A DNA stretch of 9,176 nt, taken from the NCBI GenBank assembly GCA_029261955.1, contig JAJDAI010000952.1, forward strand, positions 1 to 9,176. Direction: 5' to 3'. Shown here piece by piece: positions 6,420 to 9,176 of the stretch (positions are counted from its first letter, which is position 1; each line of letters starts with the position of its first letter). Under the pieces are notes generated by a model, which had not been told where the DNA came from, made no database searches, and saw only the letters and a program-made list of their open reading frames with translations. The stretch comes from Deltaproteobacteria bacterium. GTDB taxonomy: Bacteria > Myxococcota_A > UBA796 > UBA9615. Made by a program: the position numbers and the translations under genes.

Positions 6420-9176
6420 GGCGGATGAAGGCGAGTCCGAGCAAGAGCAGAGCGGAGAGGCTGCCGCCGGGGCCCGCAGCCGAGGACTCGCAGTTCGCGC
6501 AGGCTTCTTCGATCACCTCCTCCGGGATCAGCGGGTAGCTGCGGAGCGGGGTGTGGCAGTTGCCGGTGCGCATCGGGTCGTGGCGGAAGCCGGTCCACTG
6601 CCGGTTGGCGAGCGACGCCAGCGACGTGGTGTTCCAGGCGAAGATGTCGCCGTTGCGGGTCGCGGTCCAGACCTCGAGGAAGCCGTCGCCGTCGGTGTCG
6701 CCCAGGGCGGGGGAGCTCAGGATCCAGCCGCCCACGGGCTTCGGCCAACCGGCGGGCTCCTCCCCCTCGCGGTTGAAGGCGTGCACGACGCTGCCGGCGG
6801 AGCCGTTGATGGCCTCGGGCAGGCCGTCGCCGTCGATGTCGGCCACCGCGGGGTTCAGGAAGAACTGCATGTCTTCCATGATCCGCGGGAAGGCCCGGAG
6901 GTAGTTCAGGCGCCGCGCGCCGCTGCTGTCGTCCACCACGCCGCTCCAGCCCGAGAGCAGGTGGTCGTGGTCGTGGCGGCGGCCGTCGTCGAGCAGGCCG
7001 TTGGCGTACTCGAAGCCCATCGTGCCGACGAGGTAGTCCTTCGTTCCGTCCAGGTCGAGGTCCGCGAAGGTGCCGCTGTTGATCATGATGAAGGCGGCGC
7101 TCTGCTCGGCCGTGTTGCTGCGCTGGCCGAAGTCGCTGGCGACCTGCTTCATCTTCGCCCACTGCTCGCCGTCGGCGCCGATGAGCTTCCCGGAGTCGGC
7201 GATGGTGTGCATGCCGACCTCCATCGTGCCGTCGCCGTCCAGGTCGCAGATGGCCGGGGAGCCGGGCACGCCCTCACCGACGTAGGGCAGGGCGTTCGTG
7301 TAGGCGCCGAAGAGGGCGATGGGCCAGCCGTCTTCGACCTCGCCGGTGTGGCTGATCAGGTAGCCCAGGCCGTAGGTGCCGGTCGTCTTCTGGTTGGTGC
7401 CGATGACGATCTCGAGGTGGCCGTCGCCGTCCACGTCGCCGATGGCGGGGCTGGAGATGATGCGCTCACCGTGGGAGTTGGGGCCCTGGGCCGTCTCGTA
7501 GGTGGCGCGCAGCTCCATGGGGAAGCCGTCCAGCGGGGTCCCGTCGTGGTGGAAGACGTAGAGCTGGCCGTCCATGCCGCCGATGACGATCTCCAGATCC
7601 CCGTCTTCGTCCAGGTCCCCCAGCGCCGGGGTGCTGAAGAAGCCCTGGTCGTAGTTGTTGGTCTCGGGGTCGTCCTGGGCGCCGTTCGCGCCGGAGATCG
7701 CGTCCCAGTCGATGGAGTAGGGCCAGCCCTCGGCCATCGTTCCGTCGGCGTGCCAGACGGCCAGGAAGCCGGCGAGGCTGGCGGCGACGATCTCGACGAC
7801 ACCGTCGCCGTCGAGGTCTGCGACCGCGGGGCTGGAGATGGCCGCGTGGCTCTGCTGGGGCTCCAGGGAGCCGCCCGCGTAGGCATCGGCCGCGAGGTGG
7901 TTTCGCGGGGACTCGGGGTCGTGCTCGTCGATGAGCGGGAAGCTCACCGGCCAGCCGGGGAAGGGATCGAGGTTGCCGTCGCCCACGAAGAGCTCGCCGT
8001 CCGAAGTCAGCCAGACCACGTCGTCGATGGCGTCGCCGTTGACGTCCACGAGCGTGATGCTCGACTCCATGGACGGCGCGACGCGCTTCGGGAAGCCGCT
8101 GCGCAGGTCGGGGTCGCGCTGCACGAAGATCATCTTGCGCATCTCGCCCAGGCGGCCCTCATCGTCGGTGACCTGCAGCCGGATGGTCGCGGCGTGCAGG
8201 TGGACCTTGTTGCCCTTGCTGACGTTGGTGTCGCTCTGGTTGTAGCCCTCCATGACGGCGGCGGGGTCCATGTCGATGTCGTTGAGGTCGATGGTGGCGA
8301 GCAGTCCAGCGACGGGCTCGCTCCCCTCCCCGCTCGCGTGCACGGCGAACTCGTCCTCTTCGGGGTCCCAGCCGGCGCCGACCTGGAGCTCCCAGGTGTA
8401 GGACGACGCGCGGTCGGCAGCGACGAAGCCCTCGACGGCCAGCGTGCCGCCATCGCTGAGGTTGAAGGTCTCGAACCAGCCGGGGCTCAGCACGTCGGCT
8501 TCGGGGGGGATGTTGCCGTCGACCACCAGCTCGACCGCCTTCAGGGCGTTGATGCGGCCGTAGCCGAAGAAGCGGTCCCAGCCCTCGCGGGAGGGGTAGT
8601 GGGCGGGGCGGTCGTCGTTGGGGTTGAAGGCGATGTCGTCGACCCCGCGCGTCATGATCTGGAAGAGCTCGTTGCCGGTGAGCGGGTTGCCGCCGAGCGA
8701 CCCGTTCAGCTCGGCGCGGGCGGCCGACTGGACGAGGCCCGCGATGCCAGCCGCGCGGCCGACGCCGCCCGAGGAGCAGCCCTCGGCGGCGGAGCTGATG
8801 TTGGAGCGACCGCCGTAGTTGGTGCAGTTGGAGAAGCCGAACCAGCTCTGGGTGTTGTCGATGTCCGGCGCGTCGAAGCGGATGGCCTTCGTGTAGACGA
8901 CGTGGTGGTTCGCCGAGGGGCTGTTGGCGTGCCAGGAGGTCTCGTCCGCCGCGCTGCCGATGACCACGAGGCCCCGGTCCCAGGCGTAGTCCACGGCCTT
9001 CTGCGTGAAGGTCGTGTTGTTCAGGGCTCCGAGCGCGCACTGGACGACGGAGACGCCCATGTCCACGGCGTAGGTGACCCCGTTGGCGAAGTGGTTCGCG
9101 TCGGCCACGAAGCCGTCGCCCATGCGCAGGTTGAGCAGCATGCAGTTGGGGCAGGAGCCGATGGAGCCTCCGCCGC
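6406..9176 (-). CDS. Tandem paralogue of gene B: S8 protease with FG-GAP/VCBS propeller and MYXO-CTERM-like tail (5' end outside window)
   Basis: The frame enters at the right edge already inside the protease domain, with 922 residues visible before the TGA at 6406. The in-frame ATG at 9141 is internal, because the 11 codons before it (GGGSIGSCPNC) match residues of gene B just after its HGTG. The catalytic Asp and His therefore lie outside the window. The probable nucleophile is the second Ser of CSSGGVG (codon 8770-8772). Asp again replaces the oxyanion Asn in SAADE (codon 8944-8946). The GYGRINA and DGNIPPEAD motifs, the beta-rich linker and the acidic propeller loops follow the same order as in gene B, with near-identical blocks such as GAYTNALP-VGEGVPG and EAINGSAG. 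By eye about 55-65% of residues match, uncomputed. The tail is C-A-N-C, a hydrophobic LSALLLLGLAFI stretch, then RRRSA. It is first in the operon and translationally coupled to gene B, so both products were probably kept as a pair. Confidence 0.9.
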   Translation of the reverse strand, partial: GGGSIGSCPNCMLLNLRMGDGFVADANHFANGVTYAVDMGVSVVQCALGALNNTTFTQKAVDYAWDRGLVVIGSAADETSWHANSPSANHHVVYTKAIRFDAPDIDNTQSWFGFSNCTNYGGRSNISSAAEGCSSGGVGRAAGIAGLVQSAARAELNGSLGGNPLTGNELFQIMTRGVDDIAFNPNDDRPAHYPSREGWDRFFGYGRINALKAVELVVDGNIPPEADVLSPGWFETFNLSDGGTLAVEGFVAADRASSYTWELQVGAGWDPEEDEFAVHASGEGSEPVAGLLATIDLNDIDMDPAAVMEGYNQSDTNVSKGNKVHLHAATIRLQVTDDEGRLGEMRKMIFVQRDPDLRSGFPKRVAPSMESSITLVDVNGDAIDDVVWLTSDGELFVGDGNLDPFPGWPVSFPLIDEHDPESPRNHLAADAYAGGSLEPQQSHAAISSPAVADLDGDGVVEIVAASLAGFLAVWHADGTMAEGWPYSIDWDAISGANGAQDDPETNNYDQGFFSTPALGDLDEDGDLEIVIGGMDGQLYVFHHDGTPLDGFPMELRATYETAQGPNSHGERIISSPAIGDVDGDGHLEIVIGTNQKTTGTYGLGYLISHTGEVEDGWPIALFGAYTNALPYVGEGVPGSPAICDLDGDGTMEVGMHTIADSGKLIGADGEQWAKMKQVASDFGQRSNTAEQSAAFIMINSGTFADLDLDGTKDYLVGTMGFEYANGLLDDGRRHDHDHLLSGWSGVVDDSSGARRLNYLRAFPRIMEDMQFFLNPAVADIDGDGLPEAINGSAGSVVHAFNREGEEPAGWPKPVGGWILSSPALGDTDGDGFLEVWTATRNGDIFAWNTTSLASLANRQWTGFRHDPMRTGNCHTPLRSYPLIPEEVIEEACANCESSAAGPGGSLSALLLLGLAFIRRRSA
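6409..6501 (-). other. MYXO-CTERM-like C-terminal sorting tail of gene C
   Basis: The last 31 residues start with C-A-N-C (codons at 6501-6499 and 6492-6490). They pass through a Ser/Gly/Pro hinge and a hydrophobic stretch of about 12 residues and end in RRRSA. The layout is the same as in gene B but the membrane segment is better formed. A surface-sorting role is inferred from the family pattern. Confidence 0.65.

Noticed and set aside
5159..6538. Plus-strand open frame of 459 codons opposite the protease domain of gene B
   Set aside because: It is Val/Gly/Arg/Ala-rich with no recognisable motif and spans the C/B junction; the minus strand carries the catalytic motifs.
6410..7162. Upstream extension of gene B to an ATG at 7162
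   Set aside because: This extension lies in an alternative frame inside gene C, gives Arg/Pro-rich junk, and would bury the signal peptide. The TTG at 6409 has a ribosome binding site and a TTGA overlap.

Overview
The window is GC-rich (roughly two-thirds G+C by eye), and all convincing coding capacity lies on the minus strand. Read in the direction of transcription (right to left) it holds three large genes for exported proteins. Gene C (9176 to 6406, 5' end outside the window) and gene B (6409 to 3053) are tandem paralogues. Each is a secreted subtilisin-like (S8) protease followed by an eight-unit FG-GAP/VCBS calcium-loop beta-propeller and a C-terminal Cys / hydrophobic stretch / Arg-cluster tail of the MYXO-CTERM type. 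After a 286-bp non-coding gap comes gene A (2766 to 1, 3' end outside the window). It is a very long lipoprotein with poly-Asp linkers and a domain that looks like an M30-type (hyicolysin-like) metallopeptidase whose HExxH zinc site has been replaced.

The organism is probably a Myxococcota or related former deltaproteobacterium. This rests on the MYXO-CTERM-like tails, the DDDDSAA-style linkers after a lipobox Cys, and the strong G/C third-position bias. That bias also produces long stop-free antisense frames, including plus-strand frames of 839, 709 and 459 codons, which I regard as shadows. No tRNA, rRNA, CRISPR, insertion sequence or phage gene was seen.

Layout: 1-2766, gene A, partial. 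2767-3052, intergenic region with a candidate sigma70-type promoter for gene A, two small hairpins in its presumed leader, a 10-base homopolymer and four copies of CCGGAAA. 3053-6409, gene B, complete. 6406-9176, gene C, partial. C and B overlap by two bases (TTGA), and the ribosome binding site of B lies inside the last Arg codons of C, so the two proteases are almost certainly co-translated. Gene A has its own candidate promoter.

Together the genes suggest a cell-surface protein module: two protease/propeller proteins carried to the outer surface by a sorting system, beside a lipoprotein that kept a peptidase fold but apparently lost zinc chemistry. The most interesting points are the degenerate peptidase site in gene A, the unusual S8 active-site motifs shared by B and C (Asp where the oxyanion Asn is expected, and no GTSxAxP motif), and the tight coupling of the two paralogues. 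Family assignments come from remembered motifs, not from a database search.
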